Source: Lycorma delicatula (taxonomy: Eukaryota > Arthropoda > Insecta > Hemiptera > Fulgoridae). Taken from it: 64,000 nt of DNA. Positions 31,426 to 44,821 of this stretch are shown in pieces (position 1 is the stretch's first letter; each line of letters opens with the position of its first letter). The position numbers and the translations under genes were made by a program. The DNA lies in NCBI RefSeq assembly GCF_047948215.1, contig NC_134457.1, forward strand, positions 15,536,626 to 15,600,625. Reading direction: 5' to 3'. The notes beneath the pieces were generated by a model. That model did no database searches. It was not told the origin of the DNA and worked only from the letters and a program-made list of their open reading frames with translations.

Positions 31426-33190
31426 TTGTTTAAAATAAACTTATTAAATAAATCCGATCAGTTTAAAAATCCGAATAAACCACCAGAAACAAAATGCTCT
31501 AATCAATCAGAATCCAACAAACCATAGTAAAAATAACAAAAGCTAAAAAATCTATTTAAAAAAACCATTTAACTACAAAAAATAATATTAAAAAAAATAT
31601 ATAAATAACTTAAAATATTAAAAAAAGAATAAAATAAGTAAGAAATAAAATTAAATTAATAAACTTATAACCAAAAGAAAAAACAAAAAATAATCATCCT
31701 TAAATAATCAAAATATAAAAGAACCTATAAAAACACAAAAACTGAGAAAAATATTAAAATAGAAACTAAAAAAACAAAAACTATAGAAAAAAATTAATAT
31801 AAGGATAAATGTCAGAAAAAATAAAGAAATTAAATGAAAACTGCAAATAAAAGTTAAGGGAACCCAAAAAAAAAACACTATATCCTCACATAAAAGATAT
31901 CTCTAAAATAAAATCAAGAAAAAAAGGAAACCCACACAAACAAATCAAAGAAACAAAAAACATTACATTTGCATAATCAAAGGACATAAATAAATAAGGA
32001 CACTGCTTAACAATATCTCCTATATTACCAATATCCTGATTACCAAAAAGACAATGAATAAAAAACCAGAACATAAAAAAAGTAAAGATTTTAAAATTGC
32101 ATGAATTAATAAATGAATAAAACAAAGAATAAAAGAACCTAAAGAAAGAGTAAAAAATATAAATCCTAATTGTCTTAAAGCAGAAAACGCAATAATTTTC
32201 CTTAAATCATTTTTTAAACAAGCTGAAAACCTCGACAAAATCATAGTAATTAACAAAAATATAAGTATCACAAAATAAAATAATTAAATAAACACCAGAT
32301 GTAACCAAAGTAGAAGAATGAACTGAGTTGGAGCAGCCATGGCCGAAGCTAGCCAAAAAGAAAAAGGAAACTAAGTACTTTCAATAATAGAAGTAAATAA
32401 AATTAAATAGACCAAAAAAAATATAATGAAAAGAACCAAAATTAAAAAAATAACTAAGACTCAAAATCAAAAATACATCACCAATACGATTTATTAACAA
32501 AGTAATATGTCCAGAATAAAGAGAAACTCTATTTTGATAATAAATAACTAAACAATAAGAAATTAATCCCAATCCATCCCAACCTAACAATAAAAAAATA
32601 AAATCTGGTATTAAAATAAAAAATTACATAAACAAAAAATAAAAATGAATCAAATTTAAATTACCATTCATGTAATCAAGACTACATAGTAAAATACAAT
32701 CTCAGATCAAAAATAGAAGACATAAAAAAACAAGAAACTCAATCAAAAAAAAAATAAAAATAAATTCAACTCAAAAAACTATCATATATATAAAAATAAA
32801 TACAAAAAAAAAGATTATAACAAAAAACATAGCCTTTCCACAAAAAGATGTTTGATATCACAAATTAAAATAAATAAGCAAGAAAAGGAAAAAAATAAAT
32901 ATTATTAAAAATAAAAAAATAGGAAAACAATGAAGAATTAGAACATAAAATTCACAAACTAATTAAAATTAAATCACTTGAAAATAAACCATGCTGAGTT
33001 AAAGAAAAAAAATAACTGTAACAAGCAGAACAAAAAATAGATTTTAATGTTCACCTTATAATAAAAATAACTAAACAAATCTCGGAAAATAAATTCAATC
33101 TAGCTGGACAAGATGTATTCCTAACAAAATAAAAATAAAAACAAGTGAAGGTAAATAATTTAAAAGACCCATAATAACAAAAAATCGATG
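31426..33190 (-). pseudogene. nad5: nad5 (numt copy)
   Basis: NADH dehydrogenase subunit 5 on the minus strand. LGWDGLGLISYCLVIYYQN (about 32590), ITMILSRFSACLKNDLRKIIAFSALRQLG (32230-32150), and HLLIHAILKSLLFLCSG are unmistakable. Frames break every 200-250 bases. The 3' third (31430-31880) is A-rich and hard to read. Confidence 0.85.
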
Positions 33191-33239
33191 ACTACGTAAA
33201 CGGTCGAGTTCTGTTGACATATGTTCTAATAATGGTGAG

Positions 33240-34000
33240 AAGATTATCATTTTTTAGTTTAGTTTTTATTATTCAAATTATCATCTGTAGGAATATTAGG
33301 ATACATAATATTGGTTATGTCATAACTTATCATTCTAGTACTTTTATTTATTGACAAATTATTTAAATTGTTAACCAAATCATACTCAGTTTTTATTTTA
33401 TATTTATAAGGTAAATCAATCTTAGATCTAAGTATCCTATCAATTATTTTGGTAATAAAATAACAAAGTGCAGATTTAAAGTTAATTAATGGACGCATTG
33501 GGTTACCTTATTTATGTATTTTAGGAAGAACAGAGTAAGTTTTGGGGTAAATATTTTAAATGGATGTAATCTAGTGTGATACTTCAATTTATTATCATAT
33601 TCAAAAATTGTGTTATAGTTTATTAAACTTTTTGTAATCTTTAAAAATTTATTAATTGGGTCTTTTATTTGGTTAAAATTATTATCGTTTATATACTTTT
33701 CTATTAAATTATTATATTTCCTAAATTAACATAACTGGCATATTTGTGTAATCTGATTTTAGTATAACAATTAATTTCTTTTAACTTATCTTTTAAATTA
33801 TTTGTTGTCCTCTTATTAGAAAGTGGTTAGTTATTTATATATATATATATATATTTTAATTTTATAGATCTTATTATCTTATTTCCAATAATATTGTGTA
33901 ATCTTTTTTTATCTTTTCAGTATGGTTAATTTTAGTAATATTTGACTCAGAATCAATAGCAATATTTTTGATAATTTTATTCTTATTATATCATCACAAC
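33240..34000 (-). mobile_element. Penelope-like element, 5' part (RT N-terminal half)
   Basis: Minus strand 33259-33498: RPLINFKSALCYFITKIIDR...YKIKTEYDLVNNLNN...ISYDITNIMYPNIPT, the N-terminal RT block of Penelope elements (RPI.S..... Y...K; SFDI.sLYtNIP). It continues in the same orientation at 26068 after the mitochondrial insertion. Upstream sequence to about 34000 is decayed. Confidence 0.7.
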
Positions 34001-34003
34001 CTT

Positions 34004-34110
34004 GCCTAGATGGGATTCGGCCTTACAAGCATTCAGGCATAATCCATAATTCGGCCTTAGAGGAATCCAGGTAGCTTTGCACTACCGGCCGCTCGACCAA
34101 GTGTGTGAAC
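34004..34110 (-). mobile_element. tRNA-derived SINE-like head
   Basis: Minus strand A box TGGTCGAGCGG (34099-34089) and a B-box-like GGCCGAATTA about 43 bases further (34056), with a second GGCCGAATCCC at 34022. Promoter spacing fits RNA polymerase III and the A box resembles tRNA-Ser/Leu. GC-richer than its surroundings. No tail identified. Confidence 0.4.
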
Positions 34111-34202
34111 CAAATGTCCAAACCTGTGACTCCTCTTGTACTGAGCAGAATTACTATCGCAATGACATGTCATCACTAGGGTAAATGTGTCATCAGTAGG
34201 GT

Positions 34203-34250
34203 GTGTATATATATGTATGTATGTGTGTGTGTGCATGTGTACATATAAAA
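34203..34250. repeat. Microsatellite (TA/TG-rich)
   Basis: Run of TATATATATGTATGTATGTGTGTGTGTGCATG. Confidence 0.7.
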
Positions 34251-34295
34251 TATTATTTGGATATGTTGTTTAGCATCCTAGCATATAATAATTAT

Positions 34296-37200
34296 GTAGT
34301 CCGGAAGAAGAGAGCATTATGTCACAAAAAGCAAATTTTACAGGAGAGCCAAAGTTAGTTATGTTCTTTTCTCACTGTTTTTCACTGAATAATTTCTTCA
34401 CTTTATTATAATTTTTATCCTACTTTAAGTAACCCATATTTTGGATGTAATTTTTTACTCATTTTTTAAGGTACTGGAGATAGTGCGTTTTTCTTCTAAA
34501 GAAAAATTAATATTCACTATAAAGTCTACATTTACAATAAGCACCATGTCCTATGCCAACATAAACATAGGTACATTAAAATAAATTTTTACTGTGGAAA
34601 TGTCAATTTTATTTCTTTAATGTATAAAATTATTAAGATGTAATTATTAAGATGTACTTATTAAGATGTATAATAATACAATACAATAATAAAAAGATAA
34701 TATTATTTTATCCAAACAATAAACATTTTTACAAACATTTACAAAATAAGTCTGAAAAATTGAACGATTAGAGCAGAGGGATTGCTGCCTTGTTATTTAT
34801 TAAAAAACAAATCAGTACTTCAAATTTTAAATATAATGTGTAAAAATATTAATACCGTATGCAGTAATAGTTTTCCAGTGTTTACAAAAACATCAGAAGA
34901 TCAACAAAAAAAAATTATTTTCTAAAAGACAAAAAAATATTTTAACACTAAAAGTAATATCAACACACTATCACATTGTTAAACATGTTGTACACTGTAT
35001 ATTTACTGGAACTCAGTCGTATCATTGTTGCCAGTCCCAAGGAGTTGATATAGTAAATAGCTTGTTTCCTTTTCCTTTCAATAACGCTGTGGACAGCGTC
35101 AGCTTCCATGTGTGTGTATCCCTTTAATAGAAATTTTTGATTGATTACTTTCACCTATTGGTATTTATGCAAAATCCAGAAAAAACTAACAATAACCCTA
35201 ATATTTTTATTTTGTTCGTAGCAGTTATAACTCCACAAAATTAATTCATTAATAGTGCTATTAGGAATTACTTCATCAGCCCACTTCATTATACAGGAGG
35301 CTATTTCATGTCCTGCTTTAGTTTCATACCACATAACACAACTTGCTGAACCATCAGAAGAATCATTGTATTGTATAGTTGAAGGTCCACAACTTTCATT
35401 TATAAAAACTTAAAGTACTGATGCATAAGGGTGTTGGGAGACACTTTTGAAGATCACCAGTAAGAACTTTAAAGTATTTGTTACTTTTTGAAGCTGCTGT
35501 GTCAATTTTTCTCAGAGAATACCGATTTTCTGCTTCTGTGAGATGATTTTCGTGATCGCTTTTTATTTTGTCTCTTGTCTTCTTGAGAAGTAACACTTTT
35601 CAACTGAGCTGTAAAATAATCGCAAGTGTCAATTCTGGGAGGTTTAAATGATAGGTTAAATTTCTTATTGAAAACATCTGCATACAACCAATACTCAGCA
35701 TTTTTTTCTATATTATTTTCCTTGCAGTATTCCAAATACAATCTGTGAATTTGGGCACTCCTTTTAGGGACAGTCCTGGTTCTAGAAACCTTTTTCTCAT
35801 TCGTTATCTACAATAATGGCTTTTGTATGACAGAAAACTTGCAATATGCTTGCATACCAAGTCAATAGCTTCTTGCGGAGTCTTATTTCCGGGACTGCTC
35901 TTCCCTCAAAAGTCAGGTTCCACAATACCCCCTTCTTTTCTTTTATTATGTGCGTTTATTACAACTCTATTCGAAATACAAAGTGTATTCAAAAACATTA
36001 CCTTACAAACTTTAGTTTTTTCGTAATTTATCACAAAATTGTAAATGAAAGTATTAGTTTTTGGTTTACTGCCATCCCTCTCCCGTGATCTTGCTACAAG
36101 TTTTCTTTACACACATGAAGCTACAAACTGTCATTTAACATTGACATCTTTGCTCTCATCCCAGTATTGATTAAATATAGCCATCCTCATATTTTCAGTT
36201 ATTTTCTCATAGTAAATGGTGGTTTCAGAGTTCTTGCTGAGATTTTCTTGTTAACATACGCTTTACCAGCTGCGTGCAGATTCTTTCGCTTATTATCCAA
36301 CCATTCCTGAGTGTTTCTTTGGCGTTTCCTTTCTATCTGTTGAATTTTTGTCTTGTTTAAAACATTCTTTCTAGTGATGTTGATTATGACTTCATCATCA
36401 CTATTTGAATTTTCTTTCTGTAGCTCATACGTTTTGTCTTGGTCTGTGTCATCTGCTTCGCTGCTGCTTAACTACAAGTCATTGTTTAGTAGGGCTGCCT
36501 CAGAAATTTGCTAACAAGGTGCTGAAATGTCATTGTCTGTAGAACAGCAGGCTTGATTGTAGCTGACATTATTACTTAAGTCAGACAGAAATGAATTATG
36601 TTTGTCTGGAATAAAGTGTCTCCGGTACACAGCAATCACTACTTTCTGCCCCTTCAACTGTAACTGAAAAAATCCTCAAACTGTAACTGCATTGAATACT
36701 ATTAAATTAAATAATGTTATTGCACAAAAATAAATAGTTAAGAGTTAGAACAAAAAGTTTTAGAAAAAAGTTCAGGATTTTACTTAACAATATTTTGTTT
36801 ACATTTCACTGGAGAAATACAAATAAATACGATACAAAAATTAAATCAACACGTAGCAATAATTGCAATCAAAAACGTATAAATTGTATAAGGCTTTAAA
36901 TGAAATAAAAAACACATACGCACCTCACACATGGAGATAAAGCACATTGACTCTTAATTTGTGTTCATTTAAGTAAAAACAATCTTTATTTTTTCTAACA
37001 TGCTGCAACCCTATTTCGTATAAGCAAGATTTTAAAACCTCAGGTAAAAAAACAATTTTGATAATTACAAATAAAAGTAAATCATTAACAGAAATATAAA
37101 AAAAATAATAATTTACATTGTATAATTTCATCTTCGTGACTGTGGAACTTGCAGAAAAACAAAATTTCAAACCATAATAAAAATAATAAAATTACTGGTT

Positions 37201-37740
37201 AGAAAATTAAAAAAAAATTGTTAACTTATTGTTATAAAAATCAATAAATTATTTGATCATAGGTCCATTTAAAGAGAAATATTAGTTGCCCACCTTTTTT
37301 GCTATCTGACCCTCCAAGAGTTTTCTGTATTTTAATTTATTACTGGTGGTTTCTAATACAATGATGTTTTTTGTACTCGCTCATTTAAAAATTTGCACTT
37401 TGGTTGCAAATTTGGTTTATTTTATTGTTTTCTGTCAATACAAGATTCAGCATAATTTTTCCACTTGATGTTTTAACAATTTCTTCATTACAAGCCCCAT
37501 CTTAACTTGGTGCTTGTATACACGTAAAAGTATACAAAGAAACAGTTACTGTCCACATAGTGCCTTTATCTGTGTTGTGATGTGACTTAGTGCCTTTTAA
37601 AAATGGCTGAATTGGTTATTATTAAACTTGGGAAATAGTGCTTTATTCCATTAAAAAGAGTGAAAATTTTTAAGTAATATGGTGTCAAAACTTCAATTTC
37701 AAAAAATTTGGACATAATGCCCTTTTCTTCCGGGCTTCAG
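34296..37740. mobile_element. DNA transposon, about 28-bp TIRs and 6-bp target duplication
   Basis: Left end GTAGTCCGGAAGAAGAGAGC... (34296-34323) and right end, inverted, CTGAAGCCCGGAAGAAAAGG... (37740-37711) match at 23 of 28 positions. AATTAT abuts both ends (34290-34295 and 37741-37746), a likely 6-bp target site duplication. The interior has the decayed transposase gene at 34960-36700 on the minus strand. Superfamily not assigned. Confidence 0.7.
34960..36700 (-). pseudogene. Transposase-like gene of the 34296-37740 transposon, broken
   Basis: Read on the minus strand from about 36700: basic N-terminal region (NRKNVLNKTKIQQIERKRQ at about 36320); FNKKFNLSFKPPRIDTCDYF (35502-35741); LTEAENRYSLRKIDTAA (35396-35596); then SCVMWYETKAGHEIASCIMKW and NELILWSYNCYEQNKN (about 35340-35200); and FLLKGYTHMEADAVHSVIER (34960-35154). 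The last three look like RNase H-fold motifs with W.E..A..EIASC, WS..C..QN.N and a G.T.ME.D.VHS end, a set known in multicopy insect transposase-like proteins. At least four frame changes. Confidence 0.5.
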
Positions 37741-37782
37741 AATTATTATATACAATAAAGTAAATAAAGATATCATAAACTG

Positions 37783-37964
37783 CCTTCCTTTTTAAAAATT
37801 CACATCAGCAGTTTGTTGCACACTGCTTCATCAAATATACTAAAAATTCAAAAAAGAAGGATGTTACCTCTTCTTAGCCATATTGTTAAAAAAATTACAA
37901 GATTTTTTTACCTTGTAGCGATGTGCATCACCAAAACGCTAATGTGAATTTTTAAAAAGAAGAT
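37783..37964. mobile_element. Short MITE (about 180 bp)
   Basis: CTTCCTTTTTAAAAATTCAC (from 37784) is repeated in inverted form ending near 37964 (CTTCTTTTTAAAAATTCACATTAGC on the minus strand): about 25-bp TIRs with two or three differences. No ORF. Confidence 0.6.
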
Positions 37965-38639
37965 ACTTATTGGTTATATGGAACCCCCCTTACGGAAATC
38001 CAATTGTTTTTTGGGTTTTACTTGTTCTAGTAAATTTGCATCATTTATTAATTTATTATTTTTGATGTGAATTTTTAAGTGTAAGATAACAATTATACAT
38101 AATCTTTGTACACAACTTGACACGATAAAACTTTCCTAATCATGATATAAATATACATTTGTTTCTAGTTTAATGTAGATTTAGTTTATCATTTTATAGT
38201 GTGTACTGTGGATTCAATTTATCTTTACATGTAGTTATGTATAAAAATATAAAATGAAAATTATTGAATTCTGAGCGGCAAGCAGTGCAATTTTTCCAAG
38301 CGCAAGGCCTATTAATGGGAGTGAAATTAGGAGAAAACCAACACAAGTGTAACTTGTATTCTGAACCATACGTGTACTTTAGGTACACAACTAAAAGTTT
38401 TCTTTAAAAAAAATCTGTCCAAGTCTGAACATGTTCGAGGATAGTCACTTCTGTTCCTAACAGCATTTACGTTCTTGTATTGTTGGACGGAACAGATGAC
38501 CAGTTTGAAATTGTGTCGATGACATCTCGATATAAGATACGAAACTACGGTTGACTGGTGCATGTATTGTCGAGAAATATGTATATCAGCCATGGAATGA
38601 ATTTCATGTAAAAAAAATTGGCTGTCATGGTAAAATAGT

Positions 38640-38930
38640 AGAGGCTAGACGAGACAGTGTTCACTAAACGTAAGAAGAAAGTTGACCTTGTGCTTCCCCA
38701 CGAATTGGTATTTGGGGAATATGTAGAAAAATGAAGGAGCCATTCATAGTTCCATTGCAGAATCGAGACACCAAAACACTGATTAAGGCGATCAAATACT
38801 ATAAGTCTGGGTACAATTTATTCGGATTGCTGGCGAGCTTACAACATGGAACAGCTTGCTGCAGTAGGTTTTGGTCACCAAACCGTCAATGATACATACA
38901 ACTTTGTAAATCCTATGAAAAGAATCCATA
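38640..38930 (+). mobile_element. Merlin-type (IS1595-like) transposase remnant
   Basis: In shifting plus-strand frames: TKRKKKVDLVLPHELVFGEYVEK, VPLQNRDTKTLIKAIKYY, then GTIYSDCWRAYN...GFGHQTVNDTYNFVNP. These match the Merlin/IS1016 DDE domain pattern (W.FGG; R..TLl..I...GT.I.SD.W.AY; H..VNH...FV.P). At least two frameshifts; the third catalytic region is lost. Confidence 0.6.
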
Positions 38931-41362
38931 CATAAAGTGTTGAGCGGTTATGGGGCTCAACGAAGTGACAAAATAAGAAACTCAAGGTTAGTGAGTATAG
39001 GTTCTGTTGATATACGTGTGCGATTTGTCTTTACACAGAATCAACATAATCTAATCAAACATAACCTATGCTTGCTTCACTCTCTAACCACATCTGATAA
39101 TAAGTTACAGAAATATCAGCTTAATTGTGTTGAGTTGCGTATCAAGGTTATGTATAATTATTATCTTGTACTTCTAAATTCATATCATAAATAATAAACT
39201 GATAGATAAATGATGCAAATTTACTAGAAAAAGTAAAACACAAAAAACAATTGTAGTTCAATATTGGTCCCATAAAACTGTTAAGTATCAAAAAGAATAA
39301 GCACTAAGTGATATTATTTTATTTATTGTTAATACAAAATTATTTGTAAAATGTATATATTTATGAATTAAATTTTTTGTCATTTTTAGTTTATTTTTCT
39401 AAAATATTTGTTTTGTTTTTTAATACTGAAAATTATGATTAGTTTAATACATAGTTGAAATAGCCACATTTTATTTTATATAATTTCAAATTATTACGTT
39501 TGTATTTAGTTTCTGTGTACTTTATTCATACGATTTTGCTCAGAATCTCATTCCCTACAAGGTTTGTTTAATGTATTTATTATTCATTTAAAAAAGTTAT
39601 TGTATGCCAGATATATAATAGTGTATTTTTGACCCCAATCTTTTGACTTTTACCCCAGATTTCTTGATAACTTCTAAAAGTACATTTCTGGGAACTATTC
39701 TTTTTTTCCAGTTTTTCAGGTCAGAATTCATGTTAAACCACTAAATATAACCCTTAATTTGGTTCTTAGAATTACAATCTGACTTAATTTTTATTAAAGG
39801 CGCAGAAGTCAGGGCAAAATCTTTCCCCAGTCAACACCCTTTATGAAGGATCTCCAAACTTATATTTATTATGAACTTTCTTCATTATTTTCATCAGTAA
39901 AACGGCCTGAAAGTTTGTTACAAATTTTATGAATTATCTTCTATATATGTATTATTTTTAAAAAAAATTTTCATGAAATTGTATATTATGTGGTTATGAA
40001 TGAGAAAATTAAATTTTTGATGGAGTAGCTAAGAGTTTTGTATTTAAGTTTTAAATAATTCTGTATTTTGATGAAAATTTTAAAGGTCAATAAATTCCCA
40101 GACAAAAAATTTGTACCTAATGTAGAAATAATGCTTTAAACAGTTAACCATGAAAAACAGACTGATAGTAAAATCTCTCTTAAATCTGACAAAGGAGTGA
40201 AAGTGATACTGAGGAAGATCTTGATAAAAAATTATCTCTTGAAAGAAAAATTTTTATGCAATTTGAAAGTAAACTTTTAAAGTAAAATTGTATTCGTGCT
40301 GTTCAGTGTATTTTATTTTAATAATTGTGTTTTATTTTAATAATTTAAATCTCCTTTACTACATACGAAGACAGTATTAATTGTAAATAAAACATTAATT
40401 TTCATAATTAATAACATATTCTGAGTCCTTTCTTATGTTTCCCTACTGTAATAAATTTTTATATTTTAAAATGTTATGAATATCTGTTTATTCTTAACAT
40501 AATCTTTGATGGTTACTATTTTGATAATTGCAGTTTTCAGATTACCGGTGACTAATTATTTGGATGGTGTTTTTTTTTGTGGTTTGAATTCATTTTAAAA
40601 AAATGATTTTTTTTTCAGGTTTCTGTGGGATCCAGGAAGTTTATACTTCTAGGGATAAACAAGAACTGAAAATTCTTGTATCATTATAAAATTGGTTGTT
40701 CTAAACAATGAATGTGAAGAAATCCAATTTCCTAAGACCACTACATATGAGTAATCATATCCTACTTGAGGTGATCCTGTTTGAAACAGAATTTAGTGGA
40801 TCTAGAGGAAGTAACCTCGATAAAAAACATTTTCTTTTTAAAATGAAGATAGAGCGGTTTGTTATGAATTGATTGTAAAATGCTACGGTGCTTAGTAAAT
40901 ATATTTAATCCATTGTTTCTCTGATAATTTGTGGGGCAAACTTTCCATTCCAAATCAAAATCCAGTGCATAATAGTTTATACAAAACTATCAGAAGGTAT
41001 GTTGTAGTAGACCTAGAAAGTTGTGTTGCTCTTAAAGTTGAGATTGTAAATGTGCTAATCAAATTTAAAAATAGTTAAGCATAGCTTCATTTGTTACTGA
41101 TCTGTATCTTTGCAACTTAAAATCATCAGTTTGATCGCATGACCTGCAGCTTTGAATTATTATTCCTTAATAGTTCTGAAATAAATTTTCCATCAAACTA
41201 ATACACATTAACCTTAACACCCCACACCTTAACCTGGAGTAAAAGCATTTGTTGATTGTGAGCGTCACCATTTAACTATGTTTTTTTTTTAGGCAGGAAA
41301 GGTGTTACAAGAATGTTTTTTATTTCTTTACTTAAATTACAACAATAAAACATTTATTAAGT
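38931..41362. other. Non-coding stretch
   Basis: AT-rich with no supported gene. 38985-39095 holds an inverted pair GGTTAGTGAGTATAGGTT / AACCTATGCTTGC..CACTCTCTAACC that resembles the inner arms of the MITE at 22195, so a diverged relative of that MITE is likely. The rest shows nothing I can support. Confidence 0.35.
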
Positions 41363-42090
41363 TCATTCAGGACAAGAAGTTCTTACAGACATATCCTTCT
41401 CCATGTGTTGCTTGAGTTTCTTGTTTTTTATTTCATTCTGCAATTGTTCCAGTTTCAAGTCTGTTTCTTTTTGTTGGGTTCTTATCAAGGCCAGTTCGAT
41501 AAGAACAAGTCGCTGTAATTCAGCAGTGGACAAAGCAGCCGATTCATCTGTCTCTAAACTATTTTGTTTTCTTTTCTGGATTGCTCTTGCAGAGTCTGAA
41601 AGTTGGTCGGTACTTTCAGGCGACATGCTATTTGAAGGTGATGTTTCTTTGTGTGCAATGCTAGTGTCACTTGTTGGCTGTTTTGTGACAATGACTACTG
41701 TAATCAGACCAGGTATTTTATTTACAGTTGGGTTCTCATATTTTTCTAGCAGTTCATTGAAATCTTTATCCCATATTTTAATATTGATACTTTTGTTACC
41801 AGCTTTTTCGTCGATCTTTTATTTTATTTCTGTTTTTAGGTTATTTAAGATCTCTTAAGTTTTTCAAAGGAGATTGTTTCGCCAATACTTTTCTCATCTT
41901 CAGTTCTTATTTTTTTCCAGACCTGTTCTTTTGAGGAAACTACTTGTATTTTTGAGTTTAATGACTTGTTCAATACAACTGAATTCTTCTTAAGAGCATT
42001 AATAAATGCAGCTTTACTGAGTTCAGCCTTTGATATATCAAACTGAGTTTCACTACTCTCACGTGTTTTGCTATCGCTCTGACAATTTTG
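41363..42090 (-). pseudogene. Transposon-associated Myb/SANT-like protein fragment
   Basis: Minus strand. The upstream part (about 42080-41870) reads KAELSKAAFINALKKNSVVL...SFEKLKR, and further frames give IWDKDFNELLEKYENP. The intact 87-codon end (41363-41626) is a Gln/Lys/Glu-rich helix (STAELQRLVLIELALIRTQQ...). N-terminal helix-turn-helix followed by a C-terminal coiled coil is typical of zeste/Myb-like accessory proteins multiplied by transposons. Assignment is weak. Confidence 0.35.
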
Positions 42091-42682
42091 GCTGAGCAGG
42101 ATGAATTAATTACAAATTTGAATAACTCGAGCAACAAAAATCCACTGAATTTTCATACCAACTAAAAGGTGGTACCAGATCAGCTTAGAATGAACATGTT
42201 GACACAGGTCTGTGAGAAGTGAATCATATAAGTAAATACTGAATATACTTCGGTACACTACATGCAACTACTGATTTCTTTCAGCAGTTACCGATCGGTA
42301 ATAGCAAATGTTTATTCACAAAGATTGCAGTATTTGTTATACTTAATTAATATTTGTTATACTTGTCCAGTAATTACTGATTTTTATTCACAATGGCAGT
42401 GTTGAAATTCTTACTTTTATTATACTGCAACTTGTGGATTTTAGTTTATTTTGTGCCGGTGCCGAAAAATTCCAGAGTAGTTATTTTTATTGTGGTTAGT
42501 ATTTAATATTTAAGTACTTTTGTAACATTAATTTCTTCTTACTTCACATCACTCGATACAAAGTCATAATATTCAACATAATTTTTACACATTTCAAAAT
42601 TCCTCTGCTATTCATTATCAATGAAAGTCAAATCATAATTGGTCATTTAGGGAAGAAAAAATAAGATTATAAAGGGCTTATT

Positions 42683-44709
42683 TTAACACATTCGGGCCTG
42701 TGTGATTTTTATGTGGTTTAATCCTCAATCCTAGTGAATTTGGCATTTTTCAAAAAATGATTCTAACAATAACTTTGTACTTACTCTTTTATATGTTGTG
42801 TTGCCCTTTACTTTGAACCTTCCTGTTTCTAATGATGTATTTCATGTCAATATTGGAAAGAAATTGTATATTTTTATACATTTTTGAAAAGTTTCACTCC
42901 GTACATAATATTGTTTATGAATTATTTAAAATATCCTAACATCTACTATTTACAGCGAAATATCTTTGTCAACGTCTAAAATCATGGCCAGTAATACCAC
43001 ATAGACCATGGTCTGGAATAATACCTCATTCTCTTCCATACTTTCAGCCTCCCTTTTTCAATGCAAACTTTACATCTCTTCACTGATTTTATATTATTTG
43101 CTGTGGCTGGTAATTTTTTAGGAAATTGGCATGCTGCTAACCGGTTTACACTAGAAGTGTTTGGTTGACTGATTTAGCTCGATGCCAGCGCGGTCTACAA
43201 ATTGTTTTGCCAAATTAGATATAAATGTAGCTAATGAATAACTTTTGTTAGTTCTACTCAAACCGTAAACTATTTTAGAATTAACAGAAAAATGTGGAAA
43301 AACTTTTTCCACCGCTTGAAGGATTTCCGATGAAACGGATAGTAACAAAGCTTAGATGCTTGTCACCTCTATTGACTCCAGTTTTATTCTTATTGTAACC
43401 CAATATGGCGTCTAGCTTCACAATTTCTATCACTCCATTTCTCGACCTAACGGGAACAGATGTAGTAGTCATTGTATGCTTTGTAGATAGCATGTAGACA
43501 TCCCTCTTCTAATCTTTCCACTTCAAAGCAAAATGGTGACCTTTCCTTCGAAATAAACTTTTCCTTTTTTCAATTTCAGATTTACTAAATCTTTCAGAAA
43601 TGTAGGTCTATTTTTCATAACAGTCTAGAGCAAAAGTTTTTTTTCCACAATTCATCATAAACGAGTGGACTGGTGTAAAATCGATCTGTGTAAATAACAT
43701 GACCCTGCCCCAGGTAATGTGTTACAAACTCGTAGCATAAGAGTTTTGACTGAATTGTCTACATTTTGTTGTGAGCCTGTATATATTTTAGTATTGCACA
43801 TATATCCTGTTTTCGAATTATTTAAAATGTGAAATTTGACACCGTATTTTTCTGGCTTATTTTTTATGTACACGCGGAATCCGAAATATCCTCGAAATGG
43901 GCATATTTCTTCATCTATTGTCAAATTGCGTGAGGGATACTTCACAGTTCTCCATTGTGTGTAAAAGTCCCATACTGAATTGATTTTATGTAAAGGATCG
44001 TGTCCGGGTTCATTGCGGTGCAATCCATGTGGAATTATCGTTCAGATGAAGCATCCTAAATAGACTGAAGAATCTATCTCGTAGCATAAATTTGCTCGAA
44101 AATGTTGACAAAACAGGGTCTTCAGACCAGTAATCTTCAAGTGTGGGTTTCTGCGCCAAGCTCATGTAGAATAATTGCAAAAAAAGTGGTATAACTCGTG
44201 AAGCTTTACGGAGACCCATTTGCTAAATGACGAATTAGGTTTGATTTTGACCTGCGTGCGTAATTTTCATTTGTTTCATTCGCGTATCTGTTTTTACTTT
44301 TAGAAATATATTGTGAAGAAAATGGGGAAAAGATTCAAATTCTGTAGATGTTTCATCAATTGGGACTTTTATTTCATTGTCTTTTTCAAAGTTCAGTACA
44401 TGCGATTGATTATTTCATTTCATTCTGAACAAGATGTATTTTTGAGGCCGAACGAACAAAACAAAGCAGCAGCAAAATCAGCTGACGGATAACAAAAACT
44501 CATAAAGATTGAAGTTTGTAATTACTGCTGCTACAAGTGTCATAATTTGAAACTAACTGTACCGAATGTAAATAATAGATTCGTACGGACGTAAAACATA
44601 CGATGGGTTCAGCACATAAACGGGCTGTGAGAACGTATAAGATACGTCCATAGGATACGGCGATGGGCAACGCCGAAGGTATGCCATACATCCATACGCC
44701 CAGTGTTAA
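42683..44709 (-). mobile_element. piggyBac element A
   Basis: TTAACAC..GGGC at 42683 and, inverted, TTAACACTGGGCG ending at 44709. Both ends have the TTAA target typical of piggyBac. The interior is the transposase remnant at 43151-44219 on the minus strand. About 2.0 kb. Confidence 0.7.
43151..44219 (-). pseudogene. piggyBac transposase A, broken
   Basis: Four minus-strand pieces: SLAQKPTLEDYWSEDPVLST...MLRDRFFSLFRMLHLND (44010-44219); DPLHKINSVWDF..PSRNLTIDEEICPFRGYFGFRVYIKNKPEKYGVKFH (43655-44023), the DDE_Tnp_1_7 core with the first catalytic Asp in IDE; an intermediate stretch; and YNKNKTGVNRGDKH (43281-43493), where the family has Y...M.GVD..DQ, so a catalytic Asp is lost. Frameshifts between all pieces. 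Confidence 0.75.
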
Positions 44710-44821
44710 TGGTGGTCTGACTCCAGTTTTTATGTATTTTTGAACTAAGGCTCTAAAGTTTAGGTAACCGTAGAAAATTCACCGATGAAATTAATCATAA
44801 GATTATGTGAAATAGTTGACA

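Noticed and set aside
37741..37782. Extra repeat unit between the DNA transposon and the MITE
   Set aside because: Only AT-rich flank; the AATTAT is explained as target duplication.
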